DNA of 64,000 nt from Skeletonema tropicum (Eukaryota > Bacillariophyta > Thalassiosirophyceae > Thalassiosirales > Thalassiosiraceae), in the NCBI GenBank assembly GCA_037178625.1, contig JAWZXG010000028.1, forward strand, positions 1 through 64,000. Reading direction: 5' to 3'. The translations under genes and the position numbers were made by a program. Below are positions 29,863 to 39,920 of the stretch, piece by piece. The notes beneath the pieces are model-generated. The model had not been told where the DNA came from, did no database searches, and worked only from the letters and a program-made list of their open reading frames with translations. Positions within the stretch are counted from its first letter, which is position 1. The number at the start of each line of letters is the position of its first letter.

Positions 29863-31568
29863 CTATGCACCAAAATTCGCGAAGAAATCATCACCACTCG
29901 TAACCTTCAACTTGGTGGCATTTCCCGAACTCGGTGCAGCCCTATTATTATTCATTCCACCAAATGAATTACCTGAACTCGGTGCAGACTTCATCTGCGG
30001 TTGCATAGGACTGCTCCCATACATGTTACCTGATGGTGGTGCCGACATGGTAGAGGCAGGGGCCATACGATTCGGTTGTACAGTATTGCCAATTCCAGAA
30101 CTTCCAACTCCGGACATTCCGCCACCACCGAATTTGGCAGCCATGCGTGCCTTGGCCTCATCGCGTAATCTTGTTTGTCTCATTACGTATTGTTCGTCAC
30201 TTTCACCACTGAGTCGTTCGATTCCATTGGGGTCTTCGCCTGGACCCGGTCTTGCCTCGGTTAGAGTGGATTGTGAGGGCATCATTCCACCACCAGAGAG
30301 GAAATCGGGTGTTGGAGCAGGAGCATTAAATGTATTGTTATTGTTGCTCGGCATTGCTCCTCCTCCACCACCACCACCACTTCTCATCATGCTATCGGAG
30401 CCAAATCCAGAATATTTACTATTTGGATTGGCACTCCTCTGTGAATGAAACTGTCGTTGCAAATCATCCAATCCATCACTCCCACCATCTGGTTGTGTTA
30501 CAGAATTTACAAAGCTTGACGCACCCGAACTTAAACCACCCCAAAAGCTCGATGCTGTAGCCGCAAATTCACGTCGTGTCCCCTCATCTTGAACTTGCGC
30601 AGCAACACTTGTTGCAGTGGAAGCGGCGGTGGAAGCGACAGTTGTTGCGACGGTACTTAATGCACCAAAGGCTGATCCCAATCCAGACATGACAGAGGTG
30701 GTTAAATCTCCACCTCCACCCATGCCACCGTATCCAGTGTTGGGATTGTAATTTGGATCTGAACCGATACCACCCATTCTACTACCGCCCATACCCATGC
30801 CACCACCGCCACCACTTCCGACTCCACCCATGCCACCTCCACCACCAAATTTGGCAGCCATACGTGCCTTGGCCTCATCTCTCAACCTAGTCTGCCGGGC
30901 AATATACTGTTCATCACTTTCACCAGTCAATCGTTCCATTCCATTCGGATCTTCCACCTTAGAACCTCCATTGCTACCACCATTACTATGACTGGATATA
31001 CTCGCCATCGGTCTACCACCACCACCATTAAAGTTATTGTTATTATTATTCGAAACATACGCATTCTTATTCTTTGGAGGGGGCAAACTCGTAGGCTCCG
31101 GCCGTCCCTCCGCCCTCGCCTTCAAAATCTCCTTGTACAACTGTGCTACATCACTCTCATACTTTTGTTTAATTGGTGTACTGGGTAAAATTCCCTTGGA
31201 ACTGAGATAGCTTTGGCATTTTTGATTACCGCCGAGTTTCATTAGGGTGAGTTGTTGAGGTGTCCAGGAATCCATGGCGATGGAACGGACGAAGGAGATG
31301 TGGACCCCGAGGGAGCGGTGGACTCCGGAGCAGTCTAGGCAGAATACTGTGCCGAAGGATACGGATGCCCTGTTAGTAGTGTTGTGGTGTTGTTGAATAT
31401 TAGAGTGAGTGAATATTTGAGTGAGTTCTTATTTTGTCATTTTAGATACCCAAAAGCACACATCTTGTGCACTCACCATTGAGGATTTTTCATACCACAG
31501 TCGCAGCATTTGTCATTGCCTGGTATGGCCTTGACCATTGCCTGGTCGCCTGGGGTCATTTGCACCAT
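29863..31568 (-). CDS. ArfGAP1-like GTPase-activating protein
   Basis: Exon 1 is 31568-31477 and exon 2 is 31369-29863; the 107-bp intron runs GTGAGT...ACAG. The product is 532 residues. The N-terminal ArfGAP zinc finger is complete: CCDCGMKNPQWASVSFGTVF then CLDC (CxxC-x16-CxxC) with the catalytic Arg in GVHRSLGVHISFVRS. A Ser/Ala/Thr-rich region (ASSFWGGLSSGASSFVNSV) resembles the curvature-sensing ALPS motif of ArfGAP1. The protein ends in DDFFANFGA, as ArfGAP1 does. Two copies of a motif, ERLxGESDEQYxxRQTRLRD plus EAKARMAAKFGG, flank the middle. Role: switching off Arf on COPI vesicles at the Golgi. Confidence 0.9.
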
Positions 31569-31836
31569 TTTGACTGGTGTTTTATCGCGTAATTAAGTGG
31601 GTATAGTAGGCCGCAATCCGCTTGGTAGGGGGCCTACTTATTGAGCGAGAAGTGAAAGCGTGAGTGGATCTTGGAAAGTGAATGAAAATGGAGAAACGGC
31701 TATGAAGGTTCCTAAAATCGTCATTCCTAAAACTGAATCCCATTTCCGTCGCATTGTGAAAAAGCCTCCAAAAACCGCCTGCCTACATCAAAATATCTTA
31801 CCATTGTTGGTCTCTATCAGCACCACCTAAACAACA

Positions 31837-34263
31837 ATGAGAGCCACCTCCATCCTCTCACTCCTCCTATGGAGCTCGGCCATCTCCACCACCTCAGCTG
31901 GCCTATTTAAAAAGAAGCACCGTCGTCAAAAGGCGGGAACGAAATATGAACAGCATGGCGAAGTTCATGTTGTGGTCAATAAGGTTGGGTGAGTTGATCT
32001 ATCTCTCTGACTATCTTTTTATTATTTTGTGGTTTGTGTGTTATTGGTTTCATGCGACGGCTTGAAGAATGGCCATGCTGGGAATTATGATATTAATTGA
32101 CTCTCATATGATGTGCATGGCAAGGATATCAGCTAGCACCGGCGAAGATCTATCCATGGTCATTATTTATTTCTACTTTAAAGTATTCGCCTTGGATTGA
32201 TTGAGGTGTTACAATGACTCCAGTATATTTTGCTCACCAATCTATTCGCTTCCTTTATTTTCATGCGCTGATTGTGTCCTCAACAAATAATGAACCACAA
32301 CACATGGATGATCACAAAAATCCATAAATTAAATTTTCAACTATACCGACATACAGCCCCTTCAACAACCCAACCGAAACCTACCGCTACTACTCCCTCC
32401 CCTTCTGTCGCACACACGCTGACGAATCCGCACACTTGGCAGCCTTCGAAGAAGAACGTGGCATTTCCCTAACCAACGACGGAGAAGACGAAGACACATC
32501 CTCCACTTACCTACGCAAACTTGAAATCAAGGGAAATCGCATCGGTGCTGAACGTCACAAACAACGCCTCGGTGAATCCATCGTCGGTGATCGTCGTGAA
32601 ACCTCCCCGTACGAATTATCCTTCAAAGATGATGTCGAATGGCGTCTCCTTTGCAAAACCACCCTCGACAAAGCCGACTTGATCAAATTAAAGGAGGCAA
32701 TTCACAACAATTACTTTTTTGAAATGTTCATTGAAGATTTGCCCATGTGGGGATATGTTGGTGATATTGAAGATGAGGATGAGATATTGGGTGAGGTGGA
32801 GGGACAGAGTCATACGTATTTGTTCCCCCATTTGCATTTTAGGTTGGGAACGAATAAGAATCAAATTGTGAGTGCGACTGTGACCACGGAGCGGGATAGG
32901 AGGGTGGATATTACCAATGTGAACAAACCCACACCCGTCCAATTTTCTTATTCGGTGGAATACTTTGAGGATGATTTGCCATGGAAGATGAGGATGACGA
33001 GATATGCTGATTCAAGATTTTTGCCGGGGAGTTTTGAGATTCATTGGTTGAGTATTATTAATTCGTTCGTGTTGGTGTTGTTGTTGACGGCGTTTTTGAC
33101 GATCATTTTGATGAGGGTTTTGAAGAATGATTTTTCGAGGTATATGGAGATTGATGATAGTACTATGGAGGAAGAGGAGGTGAGTCATTGATTGGGATGT
33201 GTGTGGTTTGGAGTATGTGATGATAATGGCTATTGGTGTAACTTGTGACAATGATCTCAACCTTGCACGTGTCTCGCTTGCTCCACAAAATTGATAGTCT
33301 GGCTGGAAGCTCATTCATGGTGATGTCTTCCGCTTCCCTGAATTTCCCACTCTCTTCTGTGCCGCCGTGGGGACTGGAGTTCAACTTACGATTGCAACCT
33401 TGCTTCTCTTGGGATTGGCCTTGACGGGTATTATATCCACAACTCGTCGTGGATCCATCCTTGCTGGAATGGTGGTTCTCTACTGCTTGACAACCACCAT
33501 CGGTGCCTTCATCTCAACCAGACTTTACTTCCAAATGAACGGCAAGAACTGGGTCCGCTGTGTTCTCTTCACGGCCGGTCTCTTCCCCGTCCCCACTTCC
33601 TTCGTCTTCATGTGGGTCAACACAGTTGCCTTGTTCCATGGATCAACCAGTGCCCTACCCTTCTCGACGATCTTTACTATTGCTGCAATCTTCGCCCTTG
33701 TGGCATTGCCTCTAACCGTGTTGGGAGGGATTGTTGCAAAGAATTATGCCAACCACGACTTCAATGCTCCCACCCGAACAACCAAGGTGGCACGTGAAAT
33801 CCCCACTGAGGTTCCATGGTACCGCTCACGCTTCGTTCAAATGGTCATCTCCGGTTTCTTGCCATTTTCCGCCATTTACATTGAGCTTCACTACATCTTT
33901 GCTTCAATGTGGGGACATCAGATCTACACCCTATTCGGCATTCTTCTCTTCGCCTTCGTCTTGCTCCTAATTGTCACATCCTTCATCAGTGTGGCCTTGC
34001 TGTACTTCCAACTGGCGAAGGAGGACCATCGATGGTGGTGGAGCACATTTGTCAATGCTGGAATGACTGGACTGTTCATCTACGCGTATTCGTTCTTCTA
34101 TTACTTCCACCGAAGTGGAATGAGTGGGATGCTCCAAGCTTCTTTCTACTTTGGGTACATGTCAATTGTTTCATTTGGATTCTTCCTCATGTTGGGAAGT
34201 TGTGGTTTCCACTTTAGTCTATTGTTCGTGAAGCACATTTACTCAAGAGTCAAGTGTGATTAA
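31837..34263 (+). CDS. Transmembrane 9 superfamily (TM9SF/EMP70) protein
   Basis: Three exons: 31837-31988, 32357-33179 and 33298-34263, with introns starting GT and ending AG and phases that fit. The product is 646 residues, the normal family length. A signal peptide opens the protein, and the spliced junction restores NKVGPFNNPTETYRYYSLPF, the most conserved lumenal motif. One membrane helix near 285-310 precedes an acidic loop and SGWKLIHGDVFRFP, then eight hydrophobic segments including GFLPFSAIYIELHYIFASMW. The C-terminus, RVKCD, fits the KxD/E signal that keeps these proteins in the Golgi via COPI. Role in the family: sorting of membrane proteins with glycine-rich segments. Confidence 0.95.
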
Positions 34264-34536
34264 GAAGATGTAAGTGGTTAGGGGTATGTACAAGGAGACA
34301 GTGTTGAAATGGCACTGCTAACTGATAGGGGAATAATGTTTGAATCGATCAATAGTTAAAATTTTATAGATATAATCTCTCAGTGAATTATCAGAAATGC
34401 ATCAATCAACACTGTGGATTTTACGGTGTATTGACAGTGTACCACAAGACATTTTGCAACCACCAACATCTCCAAACAAATTCTCTGCACAACTGCGATG
34501 TTTTCATGAAATAAGATCTGTCTAGTAACTATCATC

Positions 34537-34887
34537 TCAAAATTTGAATCCTTGCTTTGCCAATTTTTGTTTTGCTTCCTCAATTTGCCCACTCAGCTCT
34601 ACTGCAGCCTCCGGACAATCCCCAAAAGTCGCAACCTTGTACAAAACAGAACCCAGTGCATAAAGCCCCAAAAGTATTATTGCCCAAATTGGTAGATAAT
34701 TTACTAATATTTTGGTAGTGCTTGGATCTATTGATAATGTGGTTGATAGCGTATTTTGTATCGTTGCTAATCGAGTAATACTTGCCCTCCACAGCCCGAT
34801 GAAGAGAATCCCGATGGAGAGAAATAGTTGGTAGCGGAGTAAACCTGTCATCTGCATCGATGGATCGATGCGGCGTAGTATGCCCAT
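34537..34887 (-). CDS. DPM3: Dolichol-phosphate mannosyltransferase subunit 3
   Basis: 116 residues from the ATG at 34887 (MGILRRIDP). Two hydrophobic segments are followed by LPIWAIILLGLYALGSVLYK, VATFGDCPEAAVEL and a helical SGQIEEAKQKLAKQGFKF end. The motif VATFxDCxEAAxEL...I.EAK..L..KG is the hallmark of DPM3 (PF08285). DPM3 tethers the catalytic DPM1 to the ER membrane, where the complex makes dolichol-phosphate-mannose for N-glycans, GPI anchors and O-mannosylation. Length is slightly above the human protein. It converges with the TM9SF gene, 273 bp between the stops. Confidence 0.9.
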   Translation of the reverse strand: MGILRRIDPSMQMTGLLRYQLFLSIGILFIGLWRASITRLATIQNTLSTTLSIDPSTTKILVNYLPIWAIILLGLYALGSVLYKVATFGDCPEAAVELSGQIEEAKQKLAKQGFKF

Positions 34888-35079
34888 GAAAAGTAACACT
34901 CTAATTAGTAGTGACTTTCTTCGGTCTAAAAAATGCAGTAGTCCCTAGCCAAATTGTCCAGGTATTGCCAACCTTTTTATTAGCAGCGCAGCAAGAGTCT
35001 TCGCGGCAGCAATTATGATAGCAACCAGGAGCGAGCAACGCAAGCTACATGTAAGCGCATATGTAACGCAAAACGGTCA

Positions 35080-36331
35080 GTGTCACAGCGACAACGCGCA
35101 GCGAAAGAGAAGAGAAAAAAGCGTCTAAAATTTTGGCTCGTGGCGCTCGTGGCGACTTTTTATCTGCGACTCACCAATTTTGTCGACATCTCTCTAACAA
35201 ATGCCGATGTTTCACTAGATGATGTCCAAAGGATGGAGGAGACGAACAAAATCTCTTCCACAACTCTGGCCTCTAGAGTATGCAATACCAACTGTATTGA
35301 GCGGCCGAAGCAAAACAGGTCGGGCTTGCAGCCAATAAAAATAGAACGACGAAGATTCGAGATCGGCTATTTCAAAGATGCTGGTTGAAATGGAGGAACT
35401 CAACGCTTGCCTCTTGAAGGATTTAGAGTCGACTGGGCAAGAAGTCGACGGCATCAAGCATATGAATAGTTTGCGCTTAGAAGAAGGAAAATCGGAGAAG
35501 AATGAGCCTCCGGCTGCTGCTACTGATGCCGTGTTTTCATCGGATGCTGCTAACAACTATTACAACAATTATCTCATGAAAGATTTAGAATCACGTGGGC
35601 TGGAACGCGATGGCCGCAAACTATTCATGAGCTTAGGAGAGGGAAAATCGGAGAAGAATGAGCCTACGGCTGCTGCTACTGATGCAGTGTTTTCATCGAC
35701 TGCTGCTAACAACTATTACCAGGCGATCAAGTATTACAAGATGAAGGTTGAGTCTAATACGAACAAAGATAATGATGACTTGCCTATCAAGGAAAAAAGT
35801 TCGAATACGAGTAATGATTGCTTGCCTATCAAGAAAAAAAGTTCGAATACGAGCAAAGATAATGATGGCTTGCCAATCAAGAACAAAAGTTGGAAGGGGC
35901 TCAAAGGAGATGATAGCGTGGACAACAGTACAATAAAGAGTGAAGAAAAAAGTGGTGGCAAAAGCAAGAACAAAAGTTGGAAGGGGCTCAAAGGAGATAT
36001 TAGTGTTGACAATACTACAATAAAGAGTGATGGACACAGTGTTGGTAAAAGCATCAACAGTGCAGGTGGTAAAAGCGTCACTAGTCTACAGGATATAATG
36101 GCTTACGTGGCGAAAAAGGGAAAGGAACCAGCAGAAGTGGCAGAGTATCTGAAAAATGTTGACACATCCACAGCAAACAAAGCGGAAAGTAGGCGCATCA
36201 AAAAGCTCCTCGCAGAAGCGGAGGAGAAGGATAAGTTTTATATGGATATTAGTACGCAGCAGCTCGACCGGACGCGGGACAGAGGAGGTGGGGACGGACC
36301 CTTTTTTCCGGGAACCGTTCGTTTGGCTTGA
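35080..36331 (+). CDS. Charged protein with N-terminal anchor and repeated Lys/Ser motifs
   Basis: Model: exon a about 35080-35277, intron 35278-35377 (GTATGC...CAAAG, phase 0), exon b 35378-36331. The start is unresolved: the first exon lacks an in-frame ATG, and an ATG at 35015 is in another frame and would need a 38-bp intron (GTAAGC...CACAG). The N-terminus is very basic, then has a hydrophobic helix (FWLVALVATFYL), so a signal anchor is likely. Exon b has two tandem units (KDLESxGxExDG with GEGKSEKNEP) and then NKSWKGLKGD repeats. Near the end, KGKEPAEVAEYLKN resembles a motif of the protein at 39921. No known domain. Confidence 0.5.
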
Positions 36332-36455
36332 TCAGTCCTATGAAGAAGATCTCGTCTATCTCTCCAGAGCCGCCCCCACCCTATTCAGCTATCTAACTTC
36401 CGCAGATGGCGATACATCTCCAGCCTTCTATTACATTGTTTCTACACCTCCCATC

Positions 36456-37087
36456 ATGCTATTGGTAAAACTCCTCAGTCCTAATGCCACTATGCCAACT
36501 CGCTGGTCACCCGAATCTGCTGGGTTTGATTTATGTGCAGCGGAGCCTAAAGTCGTACCTGCTGGGGGGATGGCAGTTATTAAAACTGACTTGAGTGTTG
36601 CCTGTCCAGAGGGAACTTATGCCCGTATCGCTCCAAGGAGGCAAGTCCGACAATGCTCGATATTGTGTGCTATGTTATCATGCATTCATATTAATTCCTG
36701 CGTTTTGTTCTGTTGTGTATTATGTAGTGGTGTTGCTGTTAAGAGAATGATCGGCTGTGGTGCTGGAGTTGTCGATGCTGACTGTAAGCTAAAATTGAAG
36801 TACAAATTAACAGCCTCGCTTATTTCATTGTAACCCATCTCAAAATTTCATATTCATATATTTTTTAAACAGATCGAGGAAATGTAGGTGTGGTTCTCTT
36901 CAATTTCGGTCATGAGGATTTTCATGTTTACATTGGAGATCGCATTGCCCAATTAATCCTCGAAAGAATTTCAATGGTTCATGCAGTGCAGGTTGACGAA
37001 TTGACAGAGACACAACGTGGTGTTGGTGGATTTGGATCGACATCTGCACCCAGCAGCAGAAGAGACAAAAGTGATTTACCTCCGTGA
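36456..37087 (+). CDS. dUTP pyrophosphatase (dUTPase)
   Basis: Three exons: 36456-36640, 36728-36783 and 36873-37087, 151 residues. All five trimeric-dUTPase motifs are present: [11 protein letters not shown] (1), [11 protein letters not shown] (2, spanning intron 1), [14 protein letters not shown] (3, spanning intron 2), GDRIAQLI (4) and RGVGGFGST (5, the Gly-rich loop over the substrate). The enzyme hydrolyses dUTP to dUMP, keeping uracil out of DNA and feeding dTMP synthesis. Intron 1 uses a GC donor (AG|GCAAGT); only this joins motif 2 correctly. An upstream open frame could add a targeting peptide, but the ATG at 36456 gives the standard length. Confidence 0.95.
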
Positions 37088-37306
37088 TAGATTACGAAGA
37101 GAGAACTCTCACTGTGAAATTGTTGGATTTATTGCGTGCGTCTTTCCCCATGTCATCTATCAAAGCCATTGCAAAATATTGTTCGGGTTAAACATGTGTC
37201 GCCCTCTCTCGCGGATCAACTAACGCCAGGGGTGCATTCCGTCCAACCAACACTGCCACGGCCACGGCTCCAGCACCAAATATACATATATATAATTTAT
37301 AATATC

Positions 37307-37606
37307 ATTCGTGTTACATAGATGTGGCACATTTTGGATAGGTAAATGGCATTAATACATAGTTACTTCTAGCTTGTGCAGCTTCTCTCAGATGTCTTGC
37401 TTGTTTTGGTATTCAATCAAAGTGGCAGTCATTGCAAAATATTGTGTAGGTTAAACTATTTAGTGTTGTTGATCGCCTTCTATTCGTGTTACATAGATGT
37501 GGCACATTTTGGATAGGTAAATGGCATTAATACATAGTTACTTCTAGCTTGTGCAGCTTCTCTCAGATGTCTTGCTTGTTTTGGTATTCAATCAAAGTGG
37601 CAGTCA
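37307..37606. repeat. 125-bp direct repeat, 175-bp period
   Basis: 37307-37431 is repeated at 37482-37606 with no difference seen. The second copy contains the last 14 codons and stop of the MORN gene, so the first is a duplicated 3' end. A shorter related piece (CATTGCAAAATATTGT) also occurs at about 37165 and 37427. Confidence 0.9.
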
Positions 37607-37913
37607 GTTTCGAAACTTGTGTCTTCAATTTTTTAGCTTCTCTGACAAGCTTCAATGAGGATGCTTCAGGTCTACCTTTTCGGAAGTAGCACGTGTACGA
37701 GTCTCCATTCGACCAAGTTAGGCAGCCCCATCCGTGTTCGAATCCATCGCGGAACAATCCCGTGTATTTTACATCGCTCTTGAACTCGTAAACGCCCCAT
37801 CCGTGTGGAATGAAACGGTGCTTTGCCATGCCCTTTCCTTTTCCTCTGCTGTTGCGCAACTTCGTCTTACGAACAGAACCGCTGTATAGTCCACCAGAAT
37901 AATGAATCTTCAT
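37563..37913 (-). CDS. Short MORN-repeat protein
   Basis: 116 residues from ATG at 37913; the open frame extends upstream without ATG. Two or three MORN repeats are visible: HYSGGLYSGSVR, HGWGVYEFKSDVKYTGLF and HGWGCLTWSNGDSYTCYF (consensus GxGxYxxxDGxxYxGxF). The C-terminus, SSLKLVREAKKLKTQVSKLT, is a short coiled coil. MORN repeats mediate membrane or protein contacts in many algal proteins. It may be the 3' exon of a longer gene or a truncated copy. Confidence 0.6.
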   Translation of the reverse strand: MKIHYSGGLYSGSVRKTKLRNSRGKGKGMAKHRFIPHGWGVYEFKSDVKYTGLFRDGFEHGWGCLTWSNGDSYTCYFRKGRPEASSLKLVREAKKLKTQVSKLTATLIEYQNKQDI

Positions 37914-38603
37914 TTTGAAGTTAAGTGAAATAATACCGACAGATGTTGATGACGATGCAGCCAATGATGTCTTCTTTGAGAACAAAGCAAATCGGATTTA
38001 TGAGCCAAGCTCGGATCGGCCAACCCCAAATCAAAGCAAGCAGCATATTATTCAATAGTAGTCCTAAGGTAGGGTTCTCACCCTTTGTTTTGATTCTGGG
38101 GTCTGCTACCTTTTACAAGATGTACAGGGCGGAAGTGGTGTGAACTTTTTTCAAATTGAGTTTTTGGGACTCAGTACCATCAAACCTGAGTCCACGATTA
38201 ACTTCAATTTCAAATCTACCTTGGACGGAATTGGTATGAACTTTTTTCAAATTGAGTTTTTGGGACTTACATCAAACCTAAGTCCATGCATCAGGGAAGT
38301 CGCTTGGCCTCTCTTTTGTGGCAACAAGTACAATACCTATTTGAAGTCCGATCACAGGTTCCAGTCAAGTGCTGTTTTGGTGTCATGGTTGCAAGAGATG
38401 TCGGATATTATACTGCTGAGGCTTATTTCATCGGCCTGATTGAGGATCCAACTTGTGTGCTATTGATATATTCAAATTTGATGCTATAAGCGTGAGACTA
38501 ATATGTCAAGATCGTATACAACAACATAAACTAAAGAAAGACTACTAATCAGCATTCAGTGATGATCGAACAGCGCACTATATTAGGGAGATATAGGAGT
38601 AAT
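37914..38603. other. No firm gene; 96-bp repeat pair
   Basis: TGAACTTTTTTCAAATTGAG starts at 38141 and again at 38237, each within a longer similar stretch. A 67-codon frame at 38286-38489 ends in GYYTAEAYFIGLIEDPTCVL, which reads like protein but has no recognised family or start context. Confidence 0.5.
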
Positions 38604-39595
38604 TCAGAAGTCTGCGTCGAGGCTGAACACTTGATCCTCCTGGGCTACACCAACACCACTCTTAGCATACTCTCCAACGCGCCTCTCGAAGAAGTTAGTT
38701 TTCCCCTGCAGACTGATCATCTCCATCCATTCAAATGGATTGGCAGCTCCGTATTGCTTGGGGCATCCAAGGGCAGCCAACAAACGATCAGCACAGAACT
38801 CAATGTACTGGCACATGAGGTCTCCGTTCATACCAATCAGGGAAACAGGAAGGGCCTCCACCACAAACTCCTTCTCGATCTGGACAGCATTAGTTATAAT
38901 CTCGTCAATACGGATAACAGGCAATTTGTTCACGAGCTTGCTGTAAAGAAGGCAGGCAAAGTCACAATGTAGACCCTCATCACGCGAGATAAGCTCATTG
39001 GAGAAACAAAGGCCAGGCATGAGACCACGCTTCTTCAACCAAAAGATGGCGCAGAAACTGCCACTGAAAAAGATACCCTCCACGGCTGCAAAGGCGATGA
39101 TACGTTCGGCGAAGGAAGCGTTGTTGGAGTCGCACCACCGGAGAGCCCAGTGAGCCTTCTTTTGAACACAGGGAATGGTCTCGATGGCATTGAGAATACG
39201 AGACTTGGTCTTTTGGTCCTTAATGTATGTGTCAATTAACAACGAATAGGTTTCGCTTTGAATGTTGTGTAGATTATAATGTATGTAAACATATACCAGA
39301 AACCAGGAAACAGGTGAGTGTCAATGGTGTATGTACGAGCCAATGTAAAAGCCTACACATTTTTTTCATCTTGTTACCTATGAATATTTTCAACCGCAAT
39401 TTGAAATCCGTAGAAGAAGCGTGCCTCAGGGCTTTGCACCTCAGTAGCAAAGTTACTGGAGAGGTTCTCGTTGACAATACCATCGGAGGCAGCAAAAAAG
39501 GCAAGGACGTGGGAGACGAAATGACGTTCGTTGTCGGCTAGACCTTCCCAATCTTTGAGGTCGGAGGAAAGGTCAATTTCCTCGGTAGTCCAGAA
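38604..39595 (-). CDS. Ribonucleotide reductase small subunit (R2), 5' part missing
   Basis: Exon A is 39595-39378 and exon B is 39255-38604. The 122-bp intron (GTAACA...CAAAG) sits inside the family motif [16 protein letters not shown], which splicing restores. Ligands of the di-iron site are visible: [20 protein letters not shown], then [17 protein letters not shown] and RDEGLHCDF. The C-terminus FSLDADF is the tail that docks on the large subunit. The enzyme makes deoxynucleotides. The match begins at [16 protein letters not shown]; the 60-70 residues that normally precede it, with the first iron-ligand region, are not found upstream to 39900. Either a distant exon or a 5' truncation; probably a partial copy. 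Confidence 0.8.
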
Positions 39596-39920
39596 ACAAG
39601 GGGGTGGAACCCCCCCTTCCTGTGCCCTTTCCTCCTTCTTCCTACATAACGTATGTAGCTAACTCGTAACTCGAGCCTGGTTTGTACGCATATTTTTTTA
39701 AGTTGCTTGTTTGTACTCTATTTTTTAAGCTGCTTATTTCTAATTCATGGACGTAGGAATTAGTAGTCGATTTTAAAAAAGCGCAACTCTTCCGCCCACG
39801 GACAGATTCTGTTTTTCCGAGTAGCTCTAGCCATACTAAGTAAGTATAACTTACCTACATGTACGCTAACGCTTTACATGGTTAGTAGAGTTAGTCTTTA
39901 CTTTTTAGCTCTCCCTTAGT

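Noticed and set aside
29852..30448. 198-codon + strand Pro/Leu-rich frame
   Set aside because: Antisense shadow of the Gly/Met-rich ArfGAP1-like gene.
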